From the NCBI RefSeq assembly GCF_020873875.1, contig NZ_JAHWGU010000020.1:113763-177762 (forward strand): 64,000 nt of DNA, given 5' to 3'. The position numbers and the translations under genes were made by a program. A model generated the notes under the pieces. The model ran no database searches. It was not told the DNA's origin and saw nothing but the letters and a program-made list of their open reading frames with translations. The DNA is from Actinoplanes sp. DH11 (GTDB lineage Bacteria; Actinomycetota; Actinomycetes; Mycobacteriales; Micromonosporaceae). Position 1 is the first letter of the stretch. Each line of letters starts with the position of its first letter. Of the stretch, positions 1-7,510 are shown one piece after another.

Positions 1-240
1 GTGTATCAGGTGCCGGTGCCGGACCCGGGCGGCAGCCCTGGCCTCGGGGTATGCCCACTCGCGGACCACGTCCCGCTGTGCCGGCCCGAGACCTTCGGGG
101 ATGGTGCAGTGCTTGACGGCGACCTCGCGGGGCGTGCCGGTCCGATCGTCGGTGGCGAGCCAGACGCGGCTCATCCCGCCGTCGGCCAGCGGGCGGACGA
201 TCCGATAGCGCCCGGCGACGACCTCTCCCACCGGAATCAT
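1..240 (-). CDS. Ser/Thr protein kinase, N-terminal part (runs off the left edge)
   Basis: Read on the minus strand from the ATG at 240, the 80 visible codons begin MIPVGEVVAGRYRIVRPLA and give the N-lobe of a Hanks-type kinase. The glycine-rich loop is ADGGMSRVW and the ATP-anchoring lysine sits in VAVKHC. The alpha-C segment with its Glu follows (REWAYPEARAAARVRH). A ribosome-binding site (GAGGTGA, five bases before the ATG) supports the start. No stop occurs before base 1, so the catalytic loop and any sensor domain lie outside the window. Family knowledge: such PknB-like kinases phosphorylate cytoplasmic targets and often carry extracytoplasmic domains. Substrate cannot be inferred. Confidence 0.85.
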   Translation of the reverse strand, partial: MIPVGEVVAGRYRIVRPLADGGMSRVWLATDDRTGTPREVAVKHCTIPEGLGPAQRDVVREWAYPEARAAARVRHRHLIH

Positions 241-718
241 GCCGTCACCTCGGTTGTGGACGCTCACAGAAGGCACAGTCGACGCTACTAAACCGGAGCC
301 GTGGCGCGACTGTCGGATATCAGGTGGAGCACGGGGATGACGATCGCTCGGCCGAGACCGGGGACGGGTGTGGGGCCCGTCCGATGGTGACCCTGGGCAA
401 TCATCTGGTTATTCACTGTAATCAAACTCGGGCACGGCGAGAAGCGGGCTGTACGGCCGGCGGGTGGGCACGCCAGCAGAGTAGGTGGCGGTGCGCCGCG
501 CCGGTACCGAGTGTCGCGCTGCTCACCGCCGGTGCCGCCGGTGTGCCCACGCTCCCGCGGTGAGCCGAAAATTCCTCTGTGGAGGTCCACATGATGGGAT
601 GCCGGTCCGGCGGGTGATGTCGACCGGCCGGAACCGCGTCGCGTTCCGAGAATTCGACGTTGGTGACATTCTCGTTACCGGCTAGTAACGTCAGTTGCCG
701 GTAGCAGAGGGGGACGAG
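241..718. other. 478-bp gene-free stretch between divergent kinase and TetR genes
   Basis: No convincing gene. Short open frames here lack ribosome sites and family features. It must hold the kinase promoter (minus) and the TetR promoter (plus). A patch around 390-425 is AT-richer than the rest, and a palindrome lies at 673-690. Confidence 0.5.
673..690. promoter_or_regulatory. Inverted repeat, candidate TetR operator
   Basis: CGTTAC-CGGCTA-GTAACG: perfect six-base arms around a six-base centre, ending 28 bases before the TetR start. Position and symmetry suit an autoregulatory operator. Inference only. Confidence 0.45.
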
Positions 719-1246
719 GTGCTGTACGGAGCCCCGGCCACGCGGAGACGAGACGCCCAGCGCAACCGTGCGGCCATCCTGGAAGCCGCGAGCGAGGTGC
801 TGACCGGCAGCGGCGAGATCGCCCTGATGCCGGAGATCGCCCGCCGTGCCGGAGTCGGGCAGGCCACCCTCTACCGGCACTTCGCCGACCGGCACACCCT
901 GCTCGCCGGGGTCATCGCCTACCAGCTGGAGCGGCTCGAAGCGGCAGCCGAGCAGACAGACTTCCGCCGCCTGCTCAGCGAGACGCTGCATTCCCTGACC
1001 GCGCACCCCGGCCTGGTCCGGCTGGCCGGCCGGCTCGACCCGGCGATGCAGGTCCGCTACCTGCGGCGGCTCGTCGCGGCGTTCGCGGTGCCGCTGTGCC
1101 GGGCCCGGGAACGTGGTGAGGTGCGGCCCGACCTGGAGCTGGAGGACCTGGGCCTGCTGTTCGCGATGGTCCAGGGCGCGGTCGAGAAGAACGGCGACCC
1201 GGGCCGCTCGATCGCGATCATCCTGGACGGCGTCTTCCGGGACTGA
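719..1246 (+). CDS. TetR/AcrR family transcriptional regulator
   Basis: A 175-residue one-component repressor. The N-terminal helix-turn-helix is typical: DAQRNRAAILEAASEVL, then IARRAGVGQATLYRHFADRHTLL with the recognition helix around residues 40-55. The rest is an all-helical ligand/dimer domain. I chose GTG at 719 because AGAGGGGGA ends about four bases upstream. A TTG at 695 would add eight residues without a ribosome site. A palindrome just upstream (673-690) is a plausible own operator. The next gene, a histidine kinase, starts only 23 bases downstream on the same strand. Ligand unknown. Confidence 0.85.
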   Translation: MLYGAPATRRRDAQRNRAAILEAASEVLTGSGEIALMPEIARRAGVGQATLYRHFADRHTLLAGVIAYQLERLEAAAEQTDFRRLLSETLHSLTAHPGLVRLAGRLDPAMQVRYLRRLVAAFAVPLCRARERGEVRPDLELEDLGLLFAMVQGAVEKNGDPGRSIAIILDGVFRD

Positions 1247-1269
1247 CCGGTCCGCCGCGGTGCGCCGCG

Positions 1270-3195
1270 GTGGCCCGACCCGGTTCCGCTCAATTCCGGG
1301 CCCGCCCTGCCGATTCGGGAGGCGTGCGGAGTCCAGCTGTCGACGCGGCCGAGCGGGCGGAACTGGAGCGACTCCGCCAGGTCGTCGCCACCGGGCCGAC
1401 CGGCCTCGTCGGGATCGACGAGGCCGGGCTGGTGACCATGTGGAACCCGGCCGCCGTCACCCTGCTCGGCTGGCCGTCCGAGGAGATCGTCGGCAAGCCG
1501 CTGATCGAGACGGTGATCCCCGAGGAGCTCCGGGAGGCGCACGCCGCCGGGATGGCGCGGTACCTCTCCACCGGCCACCCCGTGGTGATCGGCCAGCCGG
1601 TGAACCTGCCGGCCCTGCACCGCGACGGCCGGCGAATCGACGTCGAGCTGATCATCTGGCCCTCCTGGGTGCGGGGGCAGCGGCACTTCTACGCCTTCCT
1701 GCGGGACACCTCGGCACAGCGGGCCTCCGAGGAACGCCTCCAGCGACAGGCGATCCTGCTGGAGCTGATCCCGGCCGCGATCATCGTGCGCGACCTCGAC
1801 GGCACGATCCAGTGGTGGAACAACGGTGCCGGCGAGCTCTACGGCTGGTCCCGCTCGGCGGCCCGCGGCAAGCTGACGCACCGGCTGCTCGGCACCACAT
1901 TCGCCGGCGACGGGTCGATCGCGGAGCAGACCGAGGCCCTCACCCGGGACGGCCGCTGGGAAGGTCAGGTGCAGCACCTCACCGCGACCGGCCGGACACT
2001 CACCGTCCTCAGCCGTCAGGTCCTGCACCGCATCGCCGGCTCGGACGGGCCACCCCAGGTGCTGGAGATCAACACCGATATCACCGCGGCCCGTGCCGCC
2101 GAGCAGGCCCTCGCCCTCAACGAGCAGCGGTTCCGGGCCCAGTTCACCGACTCCGCCGCCGGCCAGGTGATCCGTGCCCTGGACGGCACCCTGATCGCGG
2201 TGAACAAGGCGTTCGCCGCGATGGTCGGCCGCCACCCCGAGGATCTCGTCGGCCGCAACGTCGACGAGGAGCTGATGAGACCCGAGGACCGGCGCGTAGC
2301 CCACCACCGGATCGCCGCGCTCTTCGCCGGCGAGGCCGACTCCTACATCCAGGAACTGCGGGTCCGCCACGCCGACGACCGCTGGGTCGACCTGGAATCC
2401 ACCGTCTCCGTGGTCCGGGACCCCGACGGCCGTCCCCGGCACCTGATCATCGTCTGCACCGACATCTCCGCCCGCCGCGCCGCCGAACGCGCCCGTGACC
2501 AGGCTGCCGCCGCCCTCGCCGAGCGCAACGCCGAACTCGAGACGGCCGACCAGCTCAAACTCGACATCATCGGGATGCTCGGCCACGAGATCAGCAACCC
2601 GCTCTCGGCCATCATCGGGTACAGCGACCTGCTCGCCGACGAACTCGCCGAGGACACCCCGCACGGCCACGCGGTGGCCGTCATCGGCCGCCACGCCCAG
2701 CGCCTGGACGACATCGTCCGCGAGGTGCTCGCCATGGTCACCATCGACACGGGCAACCTTCACGCGGTACGCCGGACGATCTCCCTGCGCTCGGAGGTGC
2801 ACCAGATCCTGGAGGCCGACGGCAGCGCCCACATCCCGGTCACCGGGGACGACGCCGACATCCTGTTCCATCCCGGCCACCTCCAGCAGATCCTGGTGAA
2901 CCTGCTGTCCAACGCCGCCAAGTACGCCGGTGGCGTCACCGGCATCGACATCCGCGCCGAGACCGGTCGTGTCCTCATCCGCCTGGCCGACAACGGGCCG
3001 GGCGTACCCGAGGAGTTCCGCCCGCACCTCTTCGACCGCCTCACCCGGGCCGGCGGCACCGCGTCCACGGTGAAGGGGACCGGGCTGGGCCTCTACATCG
3101 TGCGGAACCTGGCCCGCGCCAACAACGCCGAGGTGCACCACGAACCGAACCCCGGCGGCGGCTCCCTGTTCGTCCTGGCCGCCGAACCGGCCTGA
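1270..3195 (+). CDS. Triple-PAS sensor histidine kinase (orphan)
   Basis: A 641-residue soluble kinase with no membrane segment. Three PAS domains lie in order at about residues 35-150, 155-275 and 285-400. They are followed by HisKA (phospho-acceptor His439 in LGHEISNPLSAIIGY) and HATPase_c. The ATPase boxes are intact: N box LVNLLSNAAKY, G1 ADNGPGVP, G2 KGTGLGLYIV. It should autophosphorylate in response to a small ligand, redox or light cue sensed by a PAS pocket. No response regulator is adjacent. The start is uncertain: GTG 1270 has no ribosome site, while GTG 1324 has GGGAGG almost touching it. The PAS-rich half resembles the kinase at 36745-39117, so the two are probably paralogues. 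Confidence 0.9.
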   Translation: MARPGSAQFRARPADSGGVRSPAVDAAERAELERLRQVVATGPTGLVGIDEAGLVTMWNPAAVTLLGWPSEEIVGKPLIETVIPEELREAHAAGMARYLSTGHPVVIGQPVNLPALHRDGRRIDVELIIWPSWVRGQRHFYAFLRDTSAQRASEERLQRQAILLELIPAAIIVRDLDGTIQWWNNGAGELYGWSRSAARGKLTHRLLGTTFAGDGSIAEQTEALTRDGRWEGQVQHLTATGRTLTVLSRQVLHRIAGSDGPPQVLEINTDITAARAAEQALALNEQRFRAQFTDSAAGQVIRALDGTLIAVNKAFAAMVGRHPEDLVGRNVDEELMRPEDRRVAHHRIAALFAGEADSYIQELRVRHADDRWVDLESTVSVVRDPDGRPRHLIIVCTDISARRAAERARDQAAAALAERNAELETADQLKLDIIGMLGHEISNPLSAIIGYSDLLADELAEDTPHGHAVAVIGRHAQRLDDIVREVLAMVTIDTGNLHAVRRTISLRSEVHQILEADGSAHIPVTGDDADILFHPGHLQQILVNLLSNAAKYAGGVTGIDIRAETGRVLIRLADNGPGVPEEFRPHLFDRLTRAGGTASTVKGTGLGLYIVRNLARANNAEVHHEPNPGGGSLFVLAAEPA

Positions 3196-3226
3196 CGGGC
3201 CCGCCGGCCTGACGGGCCCGCCGGCC
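3187..3226 (+). repeat. 17-bp tandem duplication over the kinase stop codon
   Basis: CCGGCCTGACGGGCCCG occurs twice in tandem (3187-3203 and 3204-3220), followed by a third partial CCGGCC. The first copy contains the TGA stop of the preceding kinase. The GC-rich copies can also fold and may help termination. Confidence 0.75.
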
Positions 3227-3267
3227 AGGCCGGGTCGCAGGCGTTTCCGGGGTCTGCGCGGGGGGAA

Positions 3268-3336
3268 ACACCACCGCGTCGGTGATAAGCCGGACCTACC
3301 CGGGCCCGGGCTCGACGATCGCTCCCGCGGTGGTGT
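3268..3336. repeat. Long-range inverted repeat, 11-bp arms
   Basis: ACACCACCGCG (3268-3278) and its exact complement CGCGGTGGTGT (3326-3336) flank a 47-base loop in the gap before the CBS membrane protein gene. It could be a hairpin in the mRNA leader. Function unknown. Confidence 0.45.
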
Positions 3337-3396
3337 CCGGGGTACCGGGCGGGCCGGGCAGCGGCGGCGGGTGTGGTGAACCGGTAGCCTGAGAAC

Positions 3397-3410
3397 TTCG
3401 CATTTGCGAA
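3397..3410. promoter_or_regulatory. Palindrome before the CNNM/CorC gene
   Basis: TTCGCA-TT-TGCGAA is a perfect inverted repeat. GCGAA recurs at 3412 and 3421, so three GCGAA boxes lead into the ribosome site of the next gene. It looks like an operator. No regulator can be named. Confidence 0.4.
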
Positions 3411-3441
3411 AGCGAAAACAGCGAAGGAGTTGATTTCCGCC

Positions 3442-4737
3442 GTGGGCGGATACGGATGGCAAGTTGTCCTTGTCATAGTGCTTGTGCTGCTCAATGCCGC
3501 TTTCTCCGGCAGCGAGATGGCTCTGATCTCCCTGCGGGAGAGCCAGTTGCAGCGCCTCGAGAAGCAGTCACGCACCGGCCGGACACTGGCCAAGCTGGCG
3601 CGGGATCCGAACCGGTTCCTGGCGACCATTCAGATCGGGATCACGCTGGCCGGCTTCCTGGCCTCGGCGGCCGCGGCGGTCTCGCTGGCGCAGCCGCTGA
3701 TCAAGCCGCTGAGCTTCTTCGGCTCGGCGGCGGAAACGGTCGCGATCGTCCTGGTCACGATCGTGCTGACGTTCTTCACCCTGGTGGTCGGTGAGCTGGC
3801 GCCGAAGCGGATCGCGATGCAGCGCGCCGAGGGCTGGGCCATGGTGGTGGCCCGGCCGCTCGACGTCATCGCGACGATGAGCCGGCCGGTGATCTGGCTG
3901 CTGGGCAAGACCACCGATCTGGTGGTCCGGCTCTCCGGTGGCGACCCGAACGCCGGGCGGGAGGAGGTCAGCACCGAGGAGATCCGCGACATGGTCGCGC
4001 AGCAGCAGGACTTCACCGCCGAGCAGCGCACCATCATCAGCGGCGCCTTCGAGATCGCCGACCGGATCCTGCGCGAGATCCTGGTGCCCCGCCGCGACGT
4101 GCTGATCCTGCCGGCGGAGACACCCTCCGCCGAGGCCATGGACCTGCTTGTCGCCGGCGGGCACTCCCGGGCGCCGGTGACCGGGACGATGGGCCTGGAC
4201 GACGTGCTCGGCGTGGTCCACCTGCGGGACCTGATCGGCGCCGAGGGGCCGGTGCGCGATCACATGTTCAACCCGCTCTTCCTGCCGGAGACGCTGAAGG
4301 TGTCCGACGCGATGCGGCAGATGCGCGCCCAGCACCAGCAGTTCTCCCTGGTCGTGGACGAGCGCGGCGCCATCGACGGCATCGTGACGATGGAGGACCT
4401 GGTCGAGGAGGTCGTGGGCGAGATCTACGACGAGACCGACCGGGACGTGCAGTCGGTGGTCCGCGAGGACGACGGGTCGATGCTGCTGCCCGGCACCTTC
4501 CCGATCCACGACCTGCCGGACATCGGCGTCGACCTCGAGGAGGTCGACGCCGGGGACTACACCACCGTCGCCGGCCTGGTGCTGGCCCGGCTCGGCCACA
4601 TCCCCACCGAACCGGGTGAGGAGGTCGTGATCGACGGCCACACCGCCGAGGTCGTGGAGATCACCGGGCGGGCCATCACGAAGCTGCGGCTGCGCCCGCT
4701 GGCCGAGGTGCCGGCGGCCGAGGACGCCTCGGTCTGA
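3442..4737 (+). CDS. CNNM/CorC-type membrane protein with CBS pair (HlyC-related)
   Basis: A 431-residue inner-membrane protein. The N-terminal DUF21/CNNM domain (about residues 1-190) has four hydrophobic segments with the family motifs SGSEMALISLRESQL and PKRIAMQRAE. A CBS pair (about 205-325) contains VPRRDVLILP, SRAPVTG and EDLVEEVVGEIYDE. A C-terminal CorC/HlyC domain (about 345-425) follows. Family knowledge links these proteins to Mg2+/Co2+ export or homeostasis; the old name hemolysin is misleading. GAAGGAG at 3423-3429 is 12 bases before GTG 3442. A TTG at 3430 is possible but would abut that site. A perfect hairpin follows the stop. Confidence 0.9.
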   Translation: MGGYGWQVVLVIVLVLLNAAFSGSEMALISLRESQLQRLEKQSRTGRTLAKLARDPNRFLATIQIGITLAGFLASAAAAVSLAQPLIKPLSFFGSAAETVAIVLVTIVLTFFTLVVGELAPKRIAMQRAEGWAMVVARPLDVIATMSRPVIWLLGKTTDLVVRLSGGDPNAGREEVSTEEIRDMVAQQQDFTAEQRTIISGAFEIADRILREILVPRRDVLILPAETPSAEAMDLLVAGGHSRAPVTGTMGLDDVLGVVHLRDLIGAEGPVRDHMFNPLFLPETLKVSDAMRQMRAQHQQFSLVVDERGAIDGIVTMEDLVEEVVGEIYDETDRDVQSVVREDDGSMLLPGTFPIHDLPDIGVDLEEVDAGDYTTVAGLVLARLGHIPTEPGEEVVIDGHTAEVVEITGRAITKLRLRPLAEVPAAEDASV

Positions 4738-4744
4738 CCGCAAG

Positions 4745-4778
4745 ACCGCATCCCCGCCCGGCCGGGCGGGGATGCGGT
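4745..4778 (+). terminator. Perfect 34-base hairpin after the CNNM gene
   Basis: The 34 bases are exactly self-complementary (ACCGCATCCCC... to ...GGGGATGCGGT) and begin seven bases after the stop codon. There is no T-run, as is usual for actinomycete terminators. Confidence 0.75.
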
Positions 4779-4821
4779 GCGGGACACATCACGTGCGGTC
4801 GCGGGCCGGTCGGACCCGCCC

Positions 4822-4827
4822 TACGCT
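4822..4827 (+). promoter_or_regulatory. -10 box (TACGCT) of a probable leaderless gene
   Basis: TACGCT fits the TANNNT form and ends six bases before GTG 4834, so transcription would start at or next to the start codon. No ribosome site precedes that GTG. Confidence 0.5.
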
Positions 4828-4833
4828 GCGCAC

Positions 4834-6072
4834 GTGTCCATGATCATCGCGCTTGCGCTGCTCGGTGCGGTGCTCACCTTCGCGGTCGTCCGGCCGCGCG
4901 GGCTTCCCGAGGCCGCCGCCGCGGTGCCCGCGGCGGCGCTGGTCGTCCTGGCCGGTCTGGTCTCCCCGGCGGCGGCTCTCTCCGAGGTACGCGAACTCGC
5001 ACCGACCGTGGCCTTCCTGGCAGCGGTCCTGGTGCTCGCGTTCACGGCGGAGCGGCACGGCGTGTTCGGCTACGTCGGCGCGATCGTGGCCCGGACCGGC
5101 CGGGGACGGCCCCGCCGGCTGCTCGGCGGGGTCTTCGGCGCGGCCGCGCTGACCACCGCCGTGCTCAGCCTGGACGCCACGGTGGTGCTGCTCACCCCGG
5201 TCGTCTTCGCGGTCGCGGCGCGCGCCGGTGTCCGGCCGCGTCCGCACGCCTACGCCTGCAACCACCTGGCGAACTCGGCGTCGCTGCTGCTGCCGGTCTC
5301 CAACCTGACGAACCTGCTGGCGTTCGCGGCCAGCGGCCTGACCTTCGCCGGGTTCGCGGCACTGATGGCCGCGCCCTGGATCGCGGTGATCGCGGTCGAG
5401 TTCCTGATCTTCCAGTTCTTCTTCGCGCGCGACCTGGGCACCCCGGCCACCAAGGAGCCGGCGCCGCCCGGTCCGGCGCCGCGCTACGCACTCACGGTCC
5501 TGACCGCCACCCTGCTCGGCTTCGCCGGGCTGCAGCCCCTCGGTGTGGAACCGGCCTGGGTGGCGTTCGCCGGCGCCGCCGCCCTGGCCGTGCCGCTGCT
5601 GCGCCGCCGCGCCCTGGCCTCGCGGGAACTGCTGGCCGAGGCGAACCCGGCGTTCTGCGCGTTCGTGCTGGCCCTGGGCGTGGTGGTGCGCGCGGTCCGG
5701 GACAACGGGCTCGGCGGCTGGGTGGACGGCCTGGTGCCCCAGCACACCGACCTGCTGAGCCTGCTCGGCGCCGCGGTGCTGGCGGCGGTCCTGGCCAACC
5801 TGCTGAATAACCTGCCGGCCACGCTGGTGCTGCTCCCGGCCGTGTCGTCGTCGCCGGGACTGCTGCTGGCCGTGCTGATCGGCGTCAACATCGGGCCGAA
5901 CCTGACCTACGTGGGCTCGCTCGCGACCCTGCTGTGGCGGCGGATCCTGCACACCCGGGACGCCGCCCCGAAGACCTCCGAGTTCGCGGCGCTCGGCGCG
6001 CTGACGGTCCCGGTCGGCCTGGTCGCCGCCGTGACCGCGCTCTGGGCGGGCCTGCACCTGTCCGGTGCGTGA
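4834..6072 (+). CDS. SLC13/ArsB-like integral membrane transporter
   Basis: A 412-residue protein with roughly ten to eleven hydrophobic helices in two homologous halves, as in the ion transporter superfamily (SLC13, ArsB/NhaD). Signature-like segments are LDATVVLLTPVVFAVA and ANSASLLLPVSNLTNLLAFA in the first half, and NLLNNLPATLVLLP plus GVNIGPNLTYVGSLATLLW in the second. The paired NS/NN-containing re-entrant loops are where these families bind substrate. Arsenite, citrate or dicarboxylate cannot be told apart by reading, and no arsenic genes are adjacent. I chose GTG 4834 because a TACGCT -10 box suggests leaderless transcription; ATG 4840 is the alternative. Confidence 0.8.
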   Translation: MSMIIALALLGAVLTFAVVRPRGLPEAAAAVPAAALVVLAGLVSPAAALSEVRELAPTVAFLAAVLVLAFTAERHGVFGYVGAIVARTGRGRPRRLLGGVFGAAALTTAVLSLDATVVLLTPVVFAVAARAGVRPRPHAYACNHLANSASLLLPVSNLTNLLAFAASGLTFAGFAALMAAPWIAVIAVEFLIFQFFFARDLGTPATKEPAPPGPAPRYALTVLTATLLGFAGLQPLGVEPAWVAFAGAAALAVPLLRRRALASRELLAEANPAFCAFVLALGVVVRAVRDNGLGGWVDGLVPQHTDLLSLLGAAVLAAVLANLLNNLPATLVLLPAVSSSPGLLLAVLIGVNIGPNLTYVGSLATLLWRRILHTRDAAPKTSEFAALGALTVPVGLVAAVTALWAGLHLSGA

Positions 6073-6076
6073 GCGG

Positions 6077-7150
6077 TCAGATACCGCCGGAGTCCGGCCA
6101 GAACTCTACGGGCCGTTCGGCGAAATCGCCGTTCGCGACGACGTCCGCCAGCGACGAGTCGTATGTGGCGAGCACCTCCTCGCCGAACAACGCCACCGCC
6201 TCGGCCGCCGACGACGCTGCGCCTGCACCTGTATTTGCACCCGCACCCGCACCTGCCGCCGCCGCACCTGCCGCCGCCGCTGAGGTCGCACCCGCCGCCG
6301 CTCGGGTCCGCGCCGCCTGGACGGTCGCCTCCCCAGCGGGGGATGTGCCGCTGCGGGCGTTGACGATGTACACCACCCCGGCCATGGTCCGGTAGCCCAG
6401 GTAGTAGCGGACCAGCAGCACGAGCGTCGCCGGAACCCACCCGTCGGTGGCGACCAGTGCCACGGCGACCGGCCAGCTGAGCAGGGCGAGAAGCAACGGC
6501 CAGTGGGTATGCGGCCCCCGCGGGAACCGGTCGCTCATATCGACCGTGTGGTACAGCCCGGCGGCCTCCAGGCGGTCGACGACGGCCTGAATCGCCTCGC
6601 CCAGGCCGGCCGGCCGCCGGTTGGCGTCCCGGTGCAGCGACGCCAGGTCGAGCTCCCTCTGCGCGGCGGCGTGCAGCACCCGGGCCATCGGGTCCGCGTC
6701 CGGCGGCAGCGGGCCGGAAGCCCGCTGCAGGCGCGAATCACCCCACGTGAACCCGTCGCGCTGGGCCAGCGCGCCGGCCTGACGCAGTTGGAAGACCGTC
6801 ACCAGCAGACTTCGCCGCTCACCCTCGGCGAGATAGCCGAGCTCCACCGGGGACACGCCGGGCTTCGGCAGCCGGGGCAGACGGGCGTCGTACTCGTCGA
6901 GGGCTGCCTTGGCGGCCCGCGCCTGCCGATGGCCGGCAGCCAGCTCGAGCCGGTACACGGCCACGGCGAGCGCCGCGAAGCCCAGCACCGCGGCCACCGA
7001 GCCGACGTCGTCGAAGCCCGGACCGGGCCGATGCCACACGATCAGGGCGATGAGCAGCGGAAAGCCGAGGGCGGCGAGGAGGAACGACAGTCGGCGCAGG
7101 ATTCTCACGGGGAGTGAATCGACAGTGGACGGACCGTCACGCTGCGGCAT
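6077..7150 (-). CDS. Membrane protein of unknown function with Ala/Gly-rich linker
   Basis: A 357-residue protein I do not recognise with confidence. Two hydrophobic helices lie near residues 20-65 (LSFLLAALGFPLLIALIVW and VAAVLGFAALAVAVY), then a charged, probably cytoplasmic region. A second helix pair follows (WPLLLALLSWPVAVALVA and GWVPATLVLLVRYYLG), then a long Ala/Gly stretch (GATSAAAAGAAAAGAGAGA) before a conserved-looking acidic tail. The arrangement recalls TIGR04222-type actinobacterial membrane proteins, but that is a guess. The start at 7150 is supported by a TACATT -10 box seven bases upstream, so it is probably leaderless. It converges on the preceding permease with four bases between the stops. 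Confidence 0.7.
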   Translation of the reverse strand: MPQRDGPSTVDSLPVRILRRLSFLLAALGFPLLIALIVWHRPGPGFDDVGSVAAVLGFAALAVAVYRLELAAGHRQARAAKAALDEYDARLPRLPKPGVSPVELGYLAEGERRSLLVTVFQLRQAGALAQRDGFTWGDSRLQRASGPLPPDADPMARVLHAAAQRELDLASLHRDANRRPAGLGEAIQAVVDRLEAAGLYHTVDMSDRFPRGPHTHWPLLLALLSWPVAVALVATDGWVPATLVLLVRYYLGYRTMAGVVYIVNARSGTSPAGEATVQAARTRAAAGATSAAAAGAAAAGAGAGANTGAGAASSAAEAVALFGEEVLATYDSSLADVVANGDFAERPVEFWPDSGGI

Positions 7151-7157
7151 GCCTGTC

Positions 7158-7163
7158 AATGTA
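7158..7163 (-). promoter_or_regulatory. -10 box (TACATT) of a probable leaderless gene
   Basis: On the minus strand TACATT is followed by seven bases (GACAGGC) and the ATG at 7150, with no ribosome site. Confidence 0.5.
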
Positions 7164-7217
7164 ACGGTCGCCACCGCGCACCCGCAGGCCCGGAATCGTG
7201 CCCGTGTTCGCGGACCG

Positions 7218-7239
7218 GCGTCAACAACGCGTCAACAAC
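7218..7239 (+). repeat. Tandem 11-bp repeat upstream of the kdp operon
   Basis: GCGTCAACAAC occurs twice head to tail (7218-7228, 7229-7239), about 100 bases before the first small ORF of the kdp operon. One helical turn of spacing suits side-by-side binding of a regulator such as KdpE. That is inference, not a known KdpE box. Confidence 0.5.
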
Positions 7240-7340
7240 ACCGGCGGCGCCGTCTGCATGGTGTGAACAGACCTGTCACCCGGGGCCCCGCCGAGATGTG
7301 CTTCGCCGGTAAGCAAAACCCCTCGAACAGGAGTCCTCCC

Positions 7341-7421
7341 GTGGCTGATCTCGGGTTCGTCGTTCTCACGGTGGTGCTGTTCGCGGCACTCACCGTGCTG
7401 ATCCGGGCGGTCGAACGCTGA
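7341..7421 (+). CDS. 26-residue single-helix membrane peptide ahead of kdpF
   Basis: GTG at 7341 follows AGGAG with seven bases between. The peptide starts MADLGFVVLTVVLF, continues with a hydrophobic helix and ends IRAVER. Its TGA overlaps the ATG of kdpF by one base (TGATG), which implies translational coupling. From memory, similar tiny ORFs often precede kdpF in actinomycetes, but I know of no assigned function. It may be an extra small subunit stabilising KdpA, as KdpF does. It is short enough that most gene callers miss it. Confidence 0.65.
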   Translation: MADLGFVVLTVVLFAALTVLIRAVER

Positions 7422-7510
7422 TGAGTGCCGTCAACCTGGCCGGCCTGGTCGTGGCGGTCGCCCTGACCGTCCTGCTGCTGGTCGCCCTGCTCTTCCCGGA
7501 GAAGTTCTGA
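7421..7510 (+). CDS. kdpF: KdpF, small subunit of the K+-transporting ATPase
   Basis: A 29-residue single-pass membrane peptide (MSAVNLAGLVVAVALTVLLL, ending LFPEKF). The terminal P-E-(K/R)-F is the usual KdpF ending. It stabilises the KdpFABC complex in the inner membrane. Its ATG overlaps the upstream small ORF stop and its TGA overlaps the kdpA ATG, both as TGATG, so the three are translationally coupled. Confidence 0.9.
   Translation: MSAVNLAGLVVAVALTVLLLVALLFPEKF

Noticed and set aside
1057..3462. 801-codon open frame on the minus strand opposite the triple-PAS kinase
   Set aside because: It mirrors the third-codon-position GC bias of the real kinase gene, has Gly/Val/Asp/Arg-rich composition, and shows no motif or ribosome site.
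7240..7340. Possible c-di-AMP or K+ riboswitch before kdp
   Set aside because: No ydaO/kdpA-type or other recognised riboswitch core could be picked out in the 100-base leader.
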